Shown in pieces: positions 18,759 through 28,689 of a stretch of 64,000 nt of DNA. Source of the DNA: Rahnella bruchi (GTDB taxonomy: Bacteria; Pseudomonadota; Gammaproteobacteria; Enterobacterales; Enterobacteriaceae); the NCBI RefSeq assembly GCF_003614975.1, contig NZ_QZWI01000001.1:1-64000 (forward strand), in the 5' to 3' direction. The notes under the pieces were generated by a model that saw nothing but the letters and a program-made list of their open reading frames with translations, made no database searches and was not told the origin of the DNA. The translations under genes were made by a program, and so were the position numbers. Every line of letters starts with the position of its first letter. The first letter of the stretch is position 1.

Positions 18759-20177
18759 ATGAATCGTTACGAAAATCTGGCAAATGTGTTGAGTGACCGT
18801 ATTGAACAAGGGCTGTATCCGGCGGGTATTCGTCTACCCTCGGTACGGGTTTTAAGCAGTGAACACGGCGTCAGCGTCAGCACGGTTCAGCAGGCGTATC
18901 GCGTGCTGGAAGAAAAACAGCTGGTAGAGGCGAGGCCAAAATCGGGTTACTTCGTGAAAGATGCGCGCATTCAGGCGGCCCTTCCGGCAGTATGCCGCCC
19001 AACGCAGCGTCCGGTGGATATCTCCCAGTGGGATCAGGTGCTTGAGCTGATCACTTCCCCGCACCGTCCCGGCGTGGTGCAGCTGGGTCGTGGCTCGCCG
19101 GATGTGACCGCCGCCACGCTCAAACCACTCAGCCGTCTGATGGGGCGCGCAGGGCAGCATCAGAATCTCAGCGCGTTTCATTACGACAGCATTTACGGTT
19201 CAGAGGATTTACGCGAGCAAATCGCCCGCCTGATGATCGACAGCGGCAGTCACATGGATGCCAGCAATATTCTGATCACGACCGGCTGCCATGAGGCGCT
19301 GTCTATCGCGATCCGTTCCGTTTGCGAACAAGGGGATATTGTGGCGGTGGATTCCCCCAGTTTTCATGGTGCGATGCAAACGCTGAAAGGCTTTGGCATG
19401 AAAGCGCTGGAAATTCCGACCGATCCCGTTACCGGCATCAGCCTGGAAGCCCTCGAAATGGCGCTGGAACAGTGGCCGGTCAAAGCCATACAGCTGACGC
19501 CCAACTGCAATAATCCGCTCGGTTACAACATGCCGGATGACCGCAAGAAAAGTCTGCTGCGTCTGGCGCAACGCTACGATATCGCGATTATCGAAGATGA
19601 TGTTTATGGCGAACTGGCGTATCAGTATCCGCGCCCGGCCACTATTACCTCGTTCGATGAAGATGGCCGTGTGCTGTTGTGCAGTTCGTTTTCCAAAACG
19701 CTGGCACCCGGTTTACGCGTGGGATGGATTGCACCGGGCCGTTATCATGACCGCGCCCTGCACATGAAATACATCACCACTGGCGCTTCCGCCACGCTGC
19801 CGCAAATCGCTATCGCGGACTTCATCAAACAGGGGCATTACCTGCAACATATGCGCCGGATGCGAAATCAGTACCAGCGAAACCTGTGCATCATGACTGA
19901 CTGGGTAATGAAATATTTCCCGTGCGGTACGCGCGTCAGCCGCCCGCAGGGAGGCTTTCTGCTGTGGATTGAACTCGACGAACGCGTGGATACACAACGT
20001 CTGAACCGGTTGCTGGAAGAACATTTAGTGCAAATTGCCATAGGTTCGATATTCTCTGCATCAGGCAAATACCGCAACTGTCTGCGCATCAACTACGCCC
20101 AGTCGCTGACGGCGAAAACCGAACGCGCCGTCCAGCAGGTTGGCGTGACCATTTCACAGATGCTGGAAAATTGCTAA
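18759..20177 (+). CDS. yjiR: MocR-family transcriptional regulator with aminotransferase-like domain (YjiR)
   Basis: The protein has 472 residues from the ATG at 18759, which follows GAGGAAAAGATA. A GntR winged helix-turn-helix (residues 1-70, with LPSVRVLSSEHGVSVSTVQQAY) is fused to a fold-type I PLP-dependent aminotransferase domain (about 110-470). Visible PLP features are the QLTPNCNNPLG segment, IIEDDVYGEL with the aspartate that binds the pyridine nitrogen, and SSFSKTLAPGLRVGW with the Schiff-base lysine. Sequence and divergent arrangement with a DUF1127 gene match E. coli yjiR-yjiS. The ligand is unknown. An alternative upstream start at 18660 is unlikely because it would run through the operator repeats. 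Confidence 0.88.
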   Translation: MNRYENLANVLSDRIEQGLYPAGIRLPSVRVLSSEHGVSVSTVQQAYRVLEEKQLVEARPKSGYFVKDARIQAALPAVCRPTQRPVDISQWDQVLELITSPHRPGVVQLGRGSPDVTAATLKPLSRLMGRAGQHQNLSAFHYDSIYGSEDLREQIARLMIDSGSHMDASNILITTGCHEALSIAIRSVCEQGDIVAVDSPSFHGAMQTLKGFGMKALEIPTDPVTGISLEALEMALEQWPVKAIQLTPNCNNPLGYNMPDDRKKSLLRLAQRYDIAIIEDDVYGELAYQYPRPATITSFDEDGRVLLCSSFSKTLAPGLRVGWIAPGRYHDRALHMKYITTGASATLPQIAIADFIKQGHYLQHMRRMRNQYQRNLCIMTDWVMKYFPCGTRVSRPQGGFLLWIELDERVDTQRLNRLLEEHLVQIAIGSIFSASGKYRNCLRINYAQSLTAKTERAVQQVGVTISQMLENC

Positions 20178-20202
20178 ACGCCCATCCGGAGAGACTTTTA
20201 TC

Positions 20203-21093
20203 GTGCAAATCGAACCGTTACCGCCACTGAACACGCTGGTGGCTTTTGAATGCGTGGCACGTTATTGCAGTTTTTCCCGGGCAGCCGACGAGCTTAATCT
20301 GACCCAAAGCGCCATCAGCCGCCAGATTATCCAGCTGGAAGAAATGCTCGGCTGTAAGCTTTTTCAGCGCGCCCAGCGTAAAACTACGCTGACACCCCGC
20401 GGCGAAACTTACGCGCAACAGGTGCGTAAATTGCTGGGAGATATTTCGCAGTCCACGGCAGAAGTCATGGGCTGGAACGGTTTACCGCAGGTTACGCTGG
20501 CCTGCACCAGTGCGATGAGCGGCCTGTGGCTTTCGTCACGTCTTTCCTCATTGCGCCAGCTGCTGCCAGACTTGCAAATCCGCATGAAAATCTCCGACAG
20601 TTTTTCGGATCTCAAATCATCAGAATTTGACCTGGCTATTTTCTATCTGCGCGAGCCGCCGCCTGGTTATCACGTGCAGGCACTGTTCGATGAAGTCTGC
20701 TATCCGATGTGCTCGCCTGAATTTCTCAGTCGCCTGCCGGCCGATACCAGCGCTGCTGATTTGCTCGAGCAAACATTGCTTATCCAGGACGACCCGCAAC
20801 GTGAATGGACCGGCTGGCGTGACTGGTTTGCCTCACAGGATGTCAGTTTCGTGACGCCGCGCAGAACATGGCGCGCCAATAACTATCCGTTTCTGGTGCA
20901 GTCGGCAGTGCTGGGGGACGGAATCTTACTGGGGTGGGAAGGACTGGTGCAGGATTACGTCAACAGCGGCCAGCTGGTGGCGGCACATCCCGGCAAACTG
21001 GCCGCCGCCGGAAAATGCTACATGCTGACGCCGCAGGACCGGTTCCTGAAACCTGTGGTGCATAAAGTGATTAACTGGCTGAAACAGCCTTAA
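20203..21093 (+). CDS. LysR-family transcriptional regulator (GcvA-like)
   Basis: The 296-residue regulator has an N-terminal winged helix-turn-helix (residues 8-66, including SRAADELNLTQSAISRQIIQLE) and a substrate-binding-like effector domain (about 95-290). The pattern SSEFDLAIFY and the general layout resemble the GcvA subgroup. It starts with GTG at 20203 after GGAG, 25 bases downstream of yjiR, so the two may be co-transcribed. It is also the nearest regulator upstream of the peptide-type ABC operon at 21.6-28.7 kb, which it might control; that link is inference only. A palindromic repeat follows its stop. Confidence 0.85.
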   Translation: MQIEPLPPLNTLVAFECVARYCSFSRAADELNLTQSAISRQIIQLEEMLGCKLFQRAQRKTTLTPRGETYAQQVRKLLGDISQSTAEVMGWNGLPQVTLACTSAMSGLWLSSRLSSLRQLLPDLQIRMKISDSFSDLKSSEFDLAIFYLREPPPGYHVQALFDEVCYPMCSPEFLSRLPADTSAADLLEQTLLIQDDPQREWTGWRDWFASQDVSFVTPRRTWRANNYPFLVQSAVLGDGILLGWEGLVQDYVNSGQLVAAHPGKLAAAGKCYMLTPQDRFLKPVVHKVINWLKQP

Positions 21094-21097
21094 TAAA

Positions 21098-21123
21098 CTC
21101 TTTCCCCTGCGAAGGGGAGAGAG
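21098..21123 (+). repeat. GC-rich palindromic repeat, copy 3 (plus orientation, short form)
   Basis: CTCTTTCCCC, loop TGCGAA, GGGGAGAGAG forms an almost perfect hairpin 4 bases after the LysR stop. It has the same core as copies 1, 2 and 4 but lacks the G-rich tail. An A/T-rich stretch follows, so it may terminate transcription. Confidence 0.7.
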
Positions 21124-21153
21124 TTAAAAAATAATAATGTTCTTATATGTTAT

Positions 21154-21423
21154 TTATATATCCGTCGGCGGGATTTTATTCCTTTCCAGATATCTGCGTT
21201 TTCTCGCAGAATTCATACCAATTAACGTAAACAACAGCCAGCATGACTGTGAAATACAGGATGCAAGGTTAAAATCATGGCTTAACGAATACAGGCCAAA
21301 CACACCGCCGATTATATTAAGATAGGCGTAACTATTAGCATCAACCGCTAGCCTGCGCATTTGAACCAGCGCATAAGCCAGAAGATAGCAAAACACGCCA
21401 ATTAAGCCGACAACCGTATGCAT
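21154..21423 (-). CDS. Small membrane protein, CBU_0592-like family
   Basis: The 89-residue hydrophobic protein has three predicted membrane spans. The pattern GLIGVFCYLLAYALVQ, then YLNIIGGVFGLYSLSHDFNLASCISQ, matches what I recall of CBU_0592-type small inner-membrane proteins of unknown function. I prefer the ATG at 21421-21423, preceded by GGTGGA, to the GTG two codons upstream. It stands alone, convergent with the LysR gene and divergent from the ABC operon. No function can be assigned. Confidence 0.65.
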   Translation of the reverse strand: MHTVVGLIGVFCYLLAYALVQMRRLAVDANSYAYLNIIGGVFGLYSLSHDFNLASCISQSCWLLFTLIGMNSARKRRYLERNKIPPTDI

Positions 21424-21647
21424 TTCCACCGGCCACTTCCCTTTCCAGATATTGATAGATCAGAAAAATAAAGCTTTTCAGGGTGTTCTGCCGCGCATTT
21501 TTCGCATACCCTCATGATAAATTCTCATGCAAGTTCAACAGGGGGTTTTGATATAAATCATCAAGGCAATCCATTGCGCCAATTAGAAACACCTGGGGTA
21601 TTTCGCCTGCACCTATAAAATTCCAGCACGTACTATGGAGAAAATTA

Positions 21648-23231
21648 ATGAAAGATAATAATTCCCCTTTGACGAAATTAATGCAGGATGCACAACTTAG
21701 CCGTCGCGGCTTTATTACCAGCGCTTCCGCTGTGGGTATTACCAGTGCCTTAGGATTTTCACCTTTCTCTGCGTTTGCCGCAGAGCCGAAAAAAGGCGGC
21801 GTATTAAAACTGGGTATGTCAGGGGGAAATACCAGTGATACGCTGGACCCGACATTATTCAGCGACTGGGTGCCATTAAATCAGGCATATATGCTGATGA
21901 ACGGCCTGGTGGAAATTGATGAAAATAACAAAGCTACGCCGGAACTGTTCTCCGCATGGGAAGCCAAACCGGGTGCGGCCGAATGGGTATTTACCGTTCG
22001 CGATGGCGTCACCTTTCATAACGGCAAAAAGCTTGATGCCGAAGACATCCTCTACTCCATCAACCTGCATCGCGGCGACAAATCCAAAAGCGCCATCAAA
22101 ACCCAGCTGGCACCGATTACCGGCCTGACCAAACAGGGCGATAATCAGATCCTCATTACCCTCGACAGCGGCAACGCCGACCTGCCGTATCTACTGGCGG
22201 ATTACCATCTGGTGGTCGTTCCCAACGGCTTCACTGACTGGTCACACCCGATTGGCACCGGCGGGTTTATCTTTGATCAGTACGAACCGGGCGTACGCTC
22301 ACTGTTCAAACGTAACCCGAATTACTGGAAGCCGGATCGCGCCTTTGTCGATGCTGTGGAAGTGCTGGTCATCAACGATCCGACCGCACGCACCAACGCC
22401 CTGATTTCCGGTCAGGTGCATGCGATTAACCGCGTCGATTTCAAAACGGTCGATTTCCTCAAACGCAGCCCGGCGCTCAATATTGTGCGTTCCTCCGGTG
22501 GCCAGCACTTTACGTTCCTGATGGATTGCAGCGTCGCACCGTACAACAACAACGACGTGCGCATGGCGATTAAACACGGCATCGACCGCCAGAAAATCCT
22601 CGACACCGTGCTGCGCGGTTACGGCTCGCTGGGTAACGATCACCCTATCCCGAAAACAGACCGTTTCTTCAATCACAGTCTGGAACAACGCGCTTACGAT
22701 CCGGACAAATCGAAGTTCTACCTGAAAAAAGCCGGTCTGACAGATCTCAAAATCGAACTGTCCTCTTCTGACGCTGCCTTTGCCGGTGCGCTCGACGCCG
22801 CGGCCCTGTTCCAGGGACAGGCGCAAAAAGGCGGCATTCAGGTCAACATCAAACGCCAGCCCGCCGACAGTTACTGGGACGACGTGTGGATGAAAGCGCC
22901 CTTCAGCATGGGTTACTGGGGCGGACGTCCGACGGCGGACCAGATGTTCTCCACTGCCTATCAGTCCACCGCAAAATGGAACGACACGCACTGGAAAGAT
23001 GAGAAGTTTGACGCATTACTGTTGCAGGCCCGTTCACTGCTTGATGAGGGCAAACGTGCTGAAATCTATGGCGAACTGCAAAGCATCGTGCGCGACAACG
23101 GTGGCGCGATGATCCCGCTGTTCGGCGATTATCTTGATGCGGCCAGTAAAAAAGTCGGCGGCATCAAGCCACATCCGATGTTTAACTTCATGGGTGGTCG
23201 TCTGGCCGAGCGCGTCTGGCTGGAGGCATGA
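21648..23231 (+). CDS. Tat-exported substrate-binding protein of a peptide-type ABC transporter
   Basis: The 527-residue protein belongs to solute-binding family 5 (DppA/OppA-like). Its N-terminus carries a twin-arginine signal: SRRGFIT at residues 18-24, a mild hydrophobic segment, and a likely cleavage after FSAFA near residue 45. Twin-arginine export is less usual for this family in enterobacteria, where Sec signals dominate; it implies folding or partner binding before export. The body shows the usual GGVLKLG start, WVFTVRDGVTFHNGK and PIGTGGFIFDQY segments. It is the first gene of a five-gene operon with two permeases, a fused ATPase and a hydrolase. GGAG precedes the ATG. The ligand is unknown, perhaps a modified peptide or an amide or ester compound. 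Confidence 0.88.
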   Translation: MKDNNSPLTKLMQDAQLSRRGFITSASAVGITSALGFSPFSAFAAEPKKGGVLKLGMSGGNTSDTLDPTLFSDWVPLNQAYMLMNGLVEIDENNKATPELFSAWEAKPGAAEWVFTVRDGVTFHNGKKLDAEDILYSINLHRGDKSKSAIKTQLAPITGLTKQGDNQILITLDSGNADLPYLLADYHLVVVPNGFTDWSHPIGTGGFIFDQYEPGVRSLFKRNPNYWKPDRAFVDAVEVLVINDPTARTNALISGQVHAINRVDFKTVDFLKRSPALNIVRSSGGQHFTFLMDCSVAPYNNNDVRMAIKHGIDRQKILDTVLRGYGSLGNDHPIPKTDRFFNHSLEQRAYDPDKSKFYLKKAGLTDLKIELSSSDAAFAGALDAAALFQGQAQKGGIQVNIKRQPADSYWDDVWMKAPFSMGYWGGRPTADQMFSTAYQSTAKWNDTHWKDEKFDALLLQARSLLDEGKRAEIYGELQSIVRDNGGAMIPLFGDYLDAASKKVGGIKPHPMFNFMGGRLAERVWLEA

Positions 23232-24178
23232 TGAAAAAACGGATTTTACAGCGGGTCCTGTTGGGCATTATCACGCTGTGGCTGGTTTCTGTGCTGATTT
23301 TCATCGGCACAGAAATGCTGCCCGGTGACGTTGCAACGGCTATTCTGGGCCAGAGCGCTACGCCTGAAACCGTTGCCGCGTTGCGTCTGCAACTCGGGCT
23401 GGATGAGCCGTCAGTACTGCGTTATCTGCACTGGCTGGCGGGCATTATGCACGGTGATTTAGGTCATTCACTGGCCAACGGTCGCGCCATCAGCGACGAA
23501 CTGCTGCCGCGTTTGGCGAATACGCTGTTCCTCGCCGGATATGCCGCGGTGATCGCCATTCCGCTGGCGGTGGGTTTAGGCATCGCCTCCGCCATCTGGC
23601 GCGGTTCGGTCTTCGACCGGCTGGCAAATACGCTGACACTGATCAGTATTTCAGTACCGGAGTTTTTCGTTGGCTACATTCTGGTGATCGCCTTCGCTAT
23701 CCGCCTGACCTGGTTTCCGAGTCTGGCGATGGTCGACAGCAGCTCTTCGTTCTTCGACCGTCTTTATGTCTGCACCCTGCCGATGCTCACTCTGACGCTG
23801 GTGGTGCTGGCACATATGCTGCGCATGACGCGCGCGTCGGTCACCGCGGTGATGGCCAGTCCGTACATCGAAAGCGCGGTGCTCAAAGGCATACCGCGCT
23901 GGCGCATTGTGGTCGCTCACGCGCTGCCAAATGCCCTTGCGCCTATCATCAACGTGGTGGCGTTTAACCTCGCGTATCTGGTGGTCGGCGTGATCCTGGT
24001 GGAAGTCGTGTTTGTCTATCCTGGCATCGGGCAGTACATGGTGGATGCGGTGACCAAGCGCGACCTGCCGGTGGTTCAGGCCTGCGGTCTGCTGTTTGGC
24101 GGCACTTATATTTTCCTCAACACCACCGCCGATTTGCTGGCGATTTGGTGCAATCCACGCCTGCGCCATGCGCGCTAA
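23228..24178 (+). CDS. ABC transporter permease, DppB-like
   Basis: The 316-residue inner-membrane protein has about six spans and the BPD_transp_1 domain. The cytoplasmic EAA loop SAVLKGIPRWRIVVAHALPNALAP near residue 220 contacts the ATPase. The ATG overlaps the end of the binding-protein gene (ATGATGA), so translation is coupled. The N-terminal MKKRILQRVLLGIITLW with its basic start is typical of the DppB/OppB subfamily. It pairs with the next gene to form the channel. Confidence 0.92.
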   Translation: MMKKRILQRVLLGIITLWLVSVLIFIGTEMLPGDVATAILGQSATPETVAALRLQLGLDEPSVLRYLHWLAGIMHGDLGHSLANGRAISDELLPRLANTLFLAGYAAVIAIPLAVGLGIASAIWRGSVFDRLANTLTLISISVPEFFVGYILVIAFAIRLTWFPSLAMVDSSSSFFDRLYVCTLPMLTLTLVVLAHMLRMTRASVTAVMASPYIESAVLKGIPRWRIVVAHALPNALAPIINVVAFNLAYLVVGVILVEVVFVYPGIGQYMVDAVTKRDLPVVQACGLLFGGTYIFLNTTADLLAIWCNPRLRHAR

Positions 24179-24190
24179 AAGAGGGAACTC

Positions 24191-25018
24191 ATGAACCGGT
24201 ATTTCATTAACATCCCGCTGTCGGCCTGGATTGGTATTGTGATTATTGCGGTGAATCTGCTGGCGGCTATTTTTGCGCCGTGGCTCGCGCCGCACAGCGA
24301 AACCGAACAGGTCGGCGACATCTGGTTGCTGCCCTCCGCCGCCACGCCATTTGGCACCGACAGCCTCGGGCGAGATATGCTTTCACGCATTTTGTTTGGT
24401 GCACGCACCACGATTGCTATCGCACTGACTATCACCTTCAGCTCATTCATCATTGGCATTGTCACCGGCTTTACGGCAGCGATTTACGGCAAATGGGTGG
24501 ATGTGGTGCTGTCGCGCATCGTTGATACCGTGATGTCGATTCCGGTGCTGATTTTCGCGCTGATCGTGTTGTCCGTGATGGGCACGTCCATTCCGGTACT
24601 GGTGCTGACCATCGCCCTGCTCGATGCCACCCGCGTTTTCCGGCTGGCACGCCTGGTCGCCCAGGCCATTGTCTGTCAGGAATATGTGGAAGCAGCGCGT
24701 TTGCGTGGCGAAGGGCTGCGCTGGGTGCTGTTTAAAGAAATCCTGCCGAACGCCCTGCCGCCGCTGCTGGCGGAGTTTGGTATGCGCTTCTGCTTTACCT
24801 TCCTGTTTATCGCGGGCCTGAGCTTCTTAGGTCTGGGCATTCAGCCGCCGTATGCCGACTGGGGCAGCATGGTGCGCGACAACGCGCAGGCGATTAACTT
24901 TGGTCAGTTCGCGCCATTGTATCCGGCGGCGGCGATTGCCCTGCTGACGATTGGTGTCAATCTGGTGGTTGACTGGCTTCTGGCGCGCAACAGCCTGCCG
25001 CATGGAGATGAAGCATGA
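24191..25018 (+). CDS. ABC transporter permease, DppC-like
   Basis: The 275-residue partner permease has the N-terminal FAPWLAPHS segment and the FGTDSLGRDMLSRILFGARTT motif that marks the DppC/OppC subfamily. An EAA loop (EAARLRGEGLRWVLFKEILPNALPP) follows. It begins 12 bases after the DppB-like gene and ends in an ATGA overlap with the ATPase gene. It completes the transmembrane part of the importer. Confidence 0.92.
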   Translation: MNRYFINIPLSAWIGIVIIAVNLLAAIFAPWLAPHSETEQVGDIWLLPSAATPFGTDSLGRDMLSRILFGARTTIAIALTITFSSFIIGIVTGFTAAIYGKWVDVVLSRIVDTVMSIPVLIFALIVLSVMGTSIPVLVLTIALLDATRVFRLARLVAQAIVCQEYVEAARLRGEGLRWVLFKEILPNALPPLLAEFGMRFCFTFLFIAGLSFLGLGIQPPYADWGSMVRDNAQAINFGQFAPLYPAAAIALLTIGVNLVVDWLLARNSLPHGDEA

Positions 25019-26658
25019 CACGCACGATTTTAGAAATGCGCGGCCTGCGCATCGAAACCCTCGATGGCTCGCCGCTGGTGCAGGATATTTCACTCAAACT
25101 GGCGGCGGGCGAAGTGCTCGGTCTGATTGGCGAATCCGGTGCAGGGAAATCCACCATCGGGCTGGCGGCACTGGGTTACGCACGTCAGGGCTGCCGGATT
25201 GCCGGTGGCGAAGTCATTCTCGATGGCACGGATATCGTTTCTCAGCCTTCCAGCGTCAAACGCGAATGGCGCGGCAAACGGGTAGCCTATGTGGCGCAAA
25301 GTGCGGCGGCCTCGTTTAATCCGGCGCTGACCATTGAAAAACAGGTCTGCGAAGGCCCGATCCGCCACGGTCTGATGAGTAAAGAAGAAAGCCGCCAGTG
25401 GGCGATTTCGTTGTTCCGCTCGCTGGATTTACCGGATCCGGAAAACATCGGCAAACGCTATCCGCATCAGCTTTCCGGCGGGCAACTTCAGCGCGCGATG
25501 GCCGCGATGGCGATGTCCTGTAAACCCGATTTGCTGATTATGGATGAGCCAACCACCGCGCTGGACGTTACCACGCAGATTGAAGTGCTGGTCATGCTGC
25601 GCAAACTGGTGCGCGAATTCAACACAGCAGCGCTGTATATCACACATGACCTGGCCGTTGTCGCGCAACTTGCCGACCGCATTATGGTGCTGCGTCACGG
25701 CAAAGAAGTGGAAACCGGCGATACCCAAACCATTCTGGAAAATCCGCAGCAGGAATACACCCGCAGGCTGGTGGCTGAGCGTGAACAGGCACTGACGCCG
25801 CTGTCGGAAAGTCATGAATCCGCCGGACAGCCGCTGCTGACGATGCGTAAACTGAGCACCGGCTACAACGGGAAACGGGTGGTTCACGATGTCAGCCTGC
25901 AACTGCCGCGCGGCAAAACGCTGGCGATTATCGGCGAATCAGGTAGTGGTAAAAGTACGCTGGCACGCGCATTGGTCGGCCTGCTGCCTGACACCGAAGG
26001 CAGCGTGGATTTCGATGGCATTCAGCTTTCGCACAATTTCCATAAGCGCAACAAAGAAACGCTGCGCCGCATGCAGATGATTTATCAGCTGCCTGACGTG
26101 GCGCTGAACCCGCGCCAGACGCTGCTGGATATCATCGGCCGCCCGCTGACCTTCTATTTTGGGATGAACAAAATGCAGGTGCGCGAGCGCGTGGAAGAAT
26201 TACTGCGCCTGACCGAACTGCCGGTCAAACTGATTGACCGTCGTCCCGGTGAGCTTTCTGGCGGGCAGAAACAACGTGTTTGTATCGCCCGTGCACTTGC
26301 CGCGCAACCGGAACTGATTATCTGCGATGAAGCCACGTCAGCGCTCGATCCGCTGGTAGCAGAAGAAGTACTGAATCTGCTGCGCCGGTTACAGCAACAG
26401 CTCGGGCTGTCGTATCTTTTTATCACCCATGATCTCGGCACGGTAAAACGTATCGCCCATCAGGTGGCGGTGATGTATCAGGGTCAGGTGGTCGCCAGCG
26501 GCGATACCGACGTGGTCTTCAGCGCGCCAATGCACAGCTATACCGAAAAACTGCTGACCTCCGTACCAGAAATGCGCACCAGCTGGCTGGACGATGTTCT
26601 CGCCCTGCGCGGCACGGCGCTTCCGGCGGCAGCTATTCCTTCGACAGGAGTCTTATGA
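25015..26658 (+). CDS. Fused dual ATPase of the peptide-type ABC transporter
   Basis: The 547-residue protein joins two ABC domains in one chain, like GsiA or YejF rather than the separate DppD and DppF. Domain 1 (about 5-255) has Walker A GESGAGKST, signature LSGGQLQRAM and Walker B LLIMDEPTTALD. Domain 2 (about 275-530) has GESGSGKST, signature LSGGQKQRV and LIICDEATSALD. Both catalytic sets are intact. Its start overlaps the permease stop and its stop overlaps the hydrolase start (ATGA each), so the five genes form one tightly coupled operon. Confidence 0.93.
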   Translation: MTRTILEMRGLRIETLDGSPLVQDISLKLAAGEVLGLIGESGAGKSTIGLAALGYARQGCRIAGGEVILDGTDIVSQPSSVKREWRGKRVAYVAQSAAASFNPALTIEKQVCEGPIRHGLMSKEESRQWAISLFRSLDLPDPENIGKRYPHQLSGGQLQRAMAAMAMSCKPDLLIMDEPTTALDVTTQIEVLVMLRKLVREFNTAALYITHDLAVVAQLADRIMVLRHGKEVETGDTQTILENPQQEYTRRLVAEREQALTPLSESHESAGQPLLTMRKLSTGYNGKRVVHDVSLQLPRGKTLAIIGESGSGKSTLARALVGLLPDTEGSVDFDGIQLSHNFHKRNKETLRRMQMIYQLPDVALNPRQTLLDIIGRPLTFYFGMNKMQVRERVEELLRLTELPVKLIDRRPGELSGGQKQRVCIARALAAQPELIICDEATSALDPLVAEEVLNLLRRLQQQLGLSYLFITHDLGTVKRIAHQVAVMYQGQVVASGDTDVVFSAPMHSYTEKLLTSVPEMRTSWLDDVLALRGTALPAAAIPSTGVL

Positions 26659-28682
26659 GCACCAAACGCATCGTGACCGAATTCCCTCACGCCGTCACCG
26701 TGACTGAACATTTGTGGATCCCGCTGAACGATGGCACGCGCCTCGCTGCCCGCCTGTGGCTGCCGGACGACGCCGAACGCCATCCGGTGCCCGCCATTCT
26801 CGAATACATTCCCTACCGCAAGCGCGACGGAACCCGTACCCGCGACGAACCGATGCACGGTTTCTTCGCCGGAAACGGCTATGCCGTAGTGCGTGTGGAT
26901 ATGCGCGGCAGCGGCGAGTCTGACGGCTTGCTGGCTGATGAATATCTGTTGCAGGAACAGGAAGACGCGCTGGAAGTTATTCAGTGGATAACCGGACAAC
27001 GCTGGTGCAGCGGCAACGTCGGCATGATGGGTAAATCCTGGGGTGGCTTCAACGGCCTGCAGGTCGCCGCCCGCCGCCCTCCGGCGCTGAAAGCCATCAT
27101 CACTGTCTGTTCTACCGACGACCGCTACCGCGATGACATCCACTACAAAGGCGGCTGTCTGCTTAACGACAATCTCTGGTGGGGCGGCATCATGCTGGCG
27201 TACCAGAGCCGCCCTTCCGACCCTGCGCTGGTCGGTGAAAGCTGGTACAAAGACTGGCTCAACCGTCTGGAAAACATGCCGTTCTTTCCGGCGCTGTGGA
27301 TGGAGCATCCGCTGCGCGATGAATACTGGCAGCACGGTTCGGTGTGCGAAGACTGGTCGGCAATCCAGTGCCCGGTGATGGCGATTGGCGGCTGGGCTGA
27401 CGCTTACAGCAACGCTGTTTTCCGTCTGATGGACAATCTGAAAGTCCCGCGCCGCGCCATTCTTGGCCCGTGGGCGCATATCTATCCGCAGGACGGCACG
27501 CCGGAACCGGCAATTGGCTTCTTACAGGAAGCCGTGCGCTGGTGGGATCACTGGCTAAAAGGCGAAGACAACGGTGCGATGGAAGGCCCGATGATCCAGA
27601 CCTGGTTGCAGGACAGTCAGCCGCCATCGGCGATGCGTCCGGTAAGCCCCGGCGAATGGGTGGGATTTGACCGCGGCACCGCCAGTAATATTAATCACAG
27701 CCCGCGCTGGCTGACACGCGGCCAGCTTAATACCCAGCCGGACGTTGACGCAGGTGTACTTAATATCTGCTCGCCGCAGAACCACGGTCTGATGGCGGGT
27801 GAATGGATGGGCGCAGGCGTGCCGGGCGAAATGCCGCCGGACCAGCGTGTCGATGACGGCATGGCGGAAATCTTCGACGGCGAACCGCTGGCCGAACCGC
27901 TGACTATTTTCGGCTTCCCGGAATTTACCGTCGAACTCAGCAGTGATAAACCGGCTGCAATGCTATATGTCAGGCTTTCAGATGTTGCGCCGGACGGTTC
28001 GGTGAATCGCGTTACACACGGCTGGCTGAATCTTTCGCATCTGCATGGTCATGATAAATCTGTACCGCTGATCCCCGGCCAGAAAGTCAAAGTACCGGTA
28101 CAGCTGGACGGTATCGCGCATCGCTTTGCCACCGGACACCGGATGCGCATTTCACTGGCGACCACCTTCTGGCCGATGATCTGGCCGATGGCAGAAGCGA
28201 CAACGCTGACCTTAGATTTGCACAGTGCGCAGCTCAGTCTGCCGGTATGCGAGCAACCCGTTTCTATCGACGGCCCGATCAAAGAGCCGCAAAGCGCACC
28301 GCTTACTCCGCAAACTGTGCTGTCACCGGGACGCGTCGACCGCAACATCACCTACGATTTTCTTACCGACAGCTGGACCAGCGTAACCAACGGCGTGGGC
28401 GGTGTCTTCGGCGAAGGCGTTTACCGTTTTGATGATATTGATACGACCGTCGACCATAATCTGCGGCGGGAGCTGACCGTCAGCAACAGCGATCCGCTTT
28501 CCGCGCGTTATCTGCTGACCCAGACCATGAAAATGGGGCGTGAAGGCTGGTGGATGGAAGCGGAGATCACCCTCGAACTGCGCAGCGACCTGACGCATTT
28601 TATCGTCAGTGGCGATATGGTGGTTAGCCTGAACGGTGAGGAAGAGTTCACCAAGTACTGGCACGAGAGAATTGCGCGATAA
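26655..28682 (+). CDS. CocE/NonD-family serine hydrolase encoded in the ABC operon
   Basis: The 675-residue protein has the alpha/beta hydrolase domain of the S15/CocE family (about 20-300) with nucleophile Ser128 in GKSWGG, Asp249 in GGWADAY and His275 in GPWAHIYP, an intact triad. A beta-rich PepX-C/NonD domain follows (about 320-550) and then an extra C-terminal region of about 120 residues. No signal peptide is visible, so it is cytoplasmic. Relatives include Xaa-Pro dipeptidyl-peptidases, cocaine esterase and glutaryl-7-ACA acylase. Its ATGA overlap with the transporter ATPase suggests it hydrolyses what the transporter brings in, an ester or amide bond in a peptide-like compound. The substrate is not known. 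A palindromic repeat follows the stop. Confidence 0.88.
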   Translation: MSTKRIVTEFPHAVTVTEHLWIPLNDGTRLAARLWLPDDAERHPVPAILEYIPYRKRDGTRTRDEPMHGFFAGNGYAVVRVDMRGSGESDGLLADEYLLQEQEDALEVIQWITGQRWCSGNVGMMGKSWGGFNGLQVAARRPPALKAIITVCSTDDRYRDDIHYKGGCLLNDNLWWGGIMLAYQSRPSDPALVGESWYKDWLNRLENMPFFPALWMEHPLRDEYWQHGSVCEDWSAIQCPVMAIGGWADAYSNAVFRLMDNLKVPRRAILGPWAHIYPQDGTPEPAIGFLQEAVRWWDHWLKGEDNGAMEGPMIQTWLQDSQPPSAMRPVSPGEWVGFDRGTASNINHSPRWLTRGQLNTQPDVDAGVLNICSPQNHGLMAGEWMGAGVPGEMPPDQRVDDGMAEIFDGEPLAEPLTIFGFPEFTVELSSDKPAAMLYVRLSDVAPDGSVNRVTHGWLNLSHLHGHDKSVPLIPGQKVKVPVQLDGIAHRFATGHRMRISLATTFWPMIWPMAEATTLTLDLHSAQLSLPVCEQPVSIDGPIKEPQSAPLTPQTVLSPGRVDRNITYDFLTDSWTSVTNGVGGVFGEGVYRFDDIDTTVDHNLRRELTVSNSDPLSARYLLTQTMKMGREGWWMEAEITLELRSDLTHFIVSGDMVVSLNGEEEFTKYWHERIAR

Positions 28683-28689
28683 TCTAAAA

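Noticed and set aside
22299-22991. 230-residue open frame antisense to the ABC binding-protein gene
   Set aside because: It is a shadow of a GC-rich real gene, lacks a ribosome site and resembles no protein.
26538-27479. 313-residue open frame antisense to the ATPase and hydrolase genes
   Set aside because: The opposite strand carries clear domains with catalytic motifs and coupled starts. This frame is rich in His, Ala and Arg, typical of a shadow.
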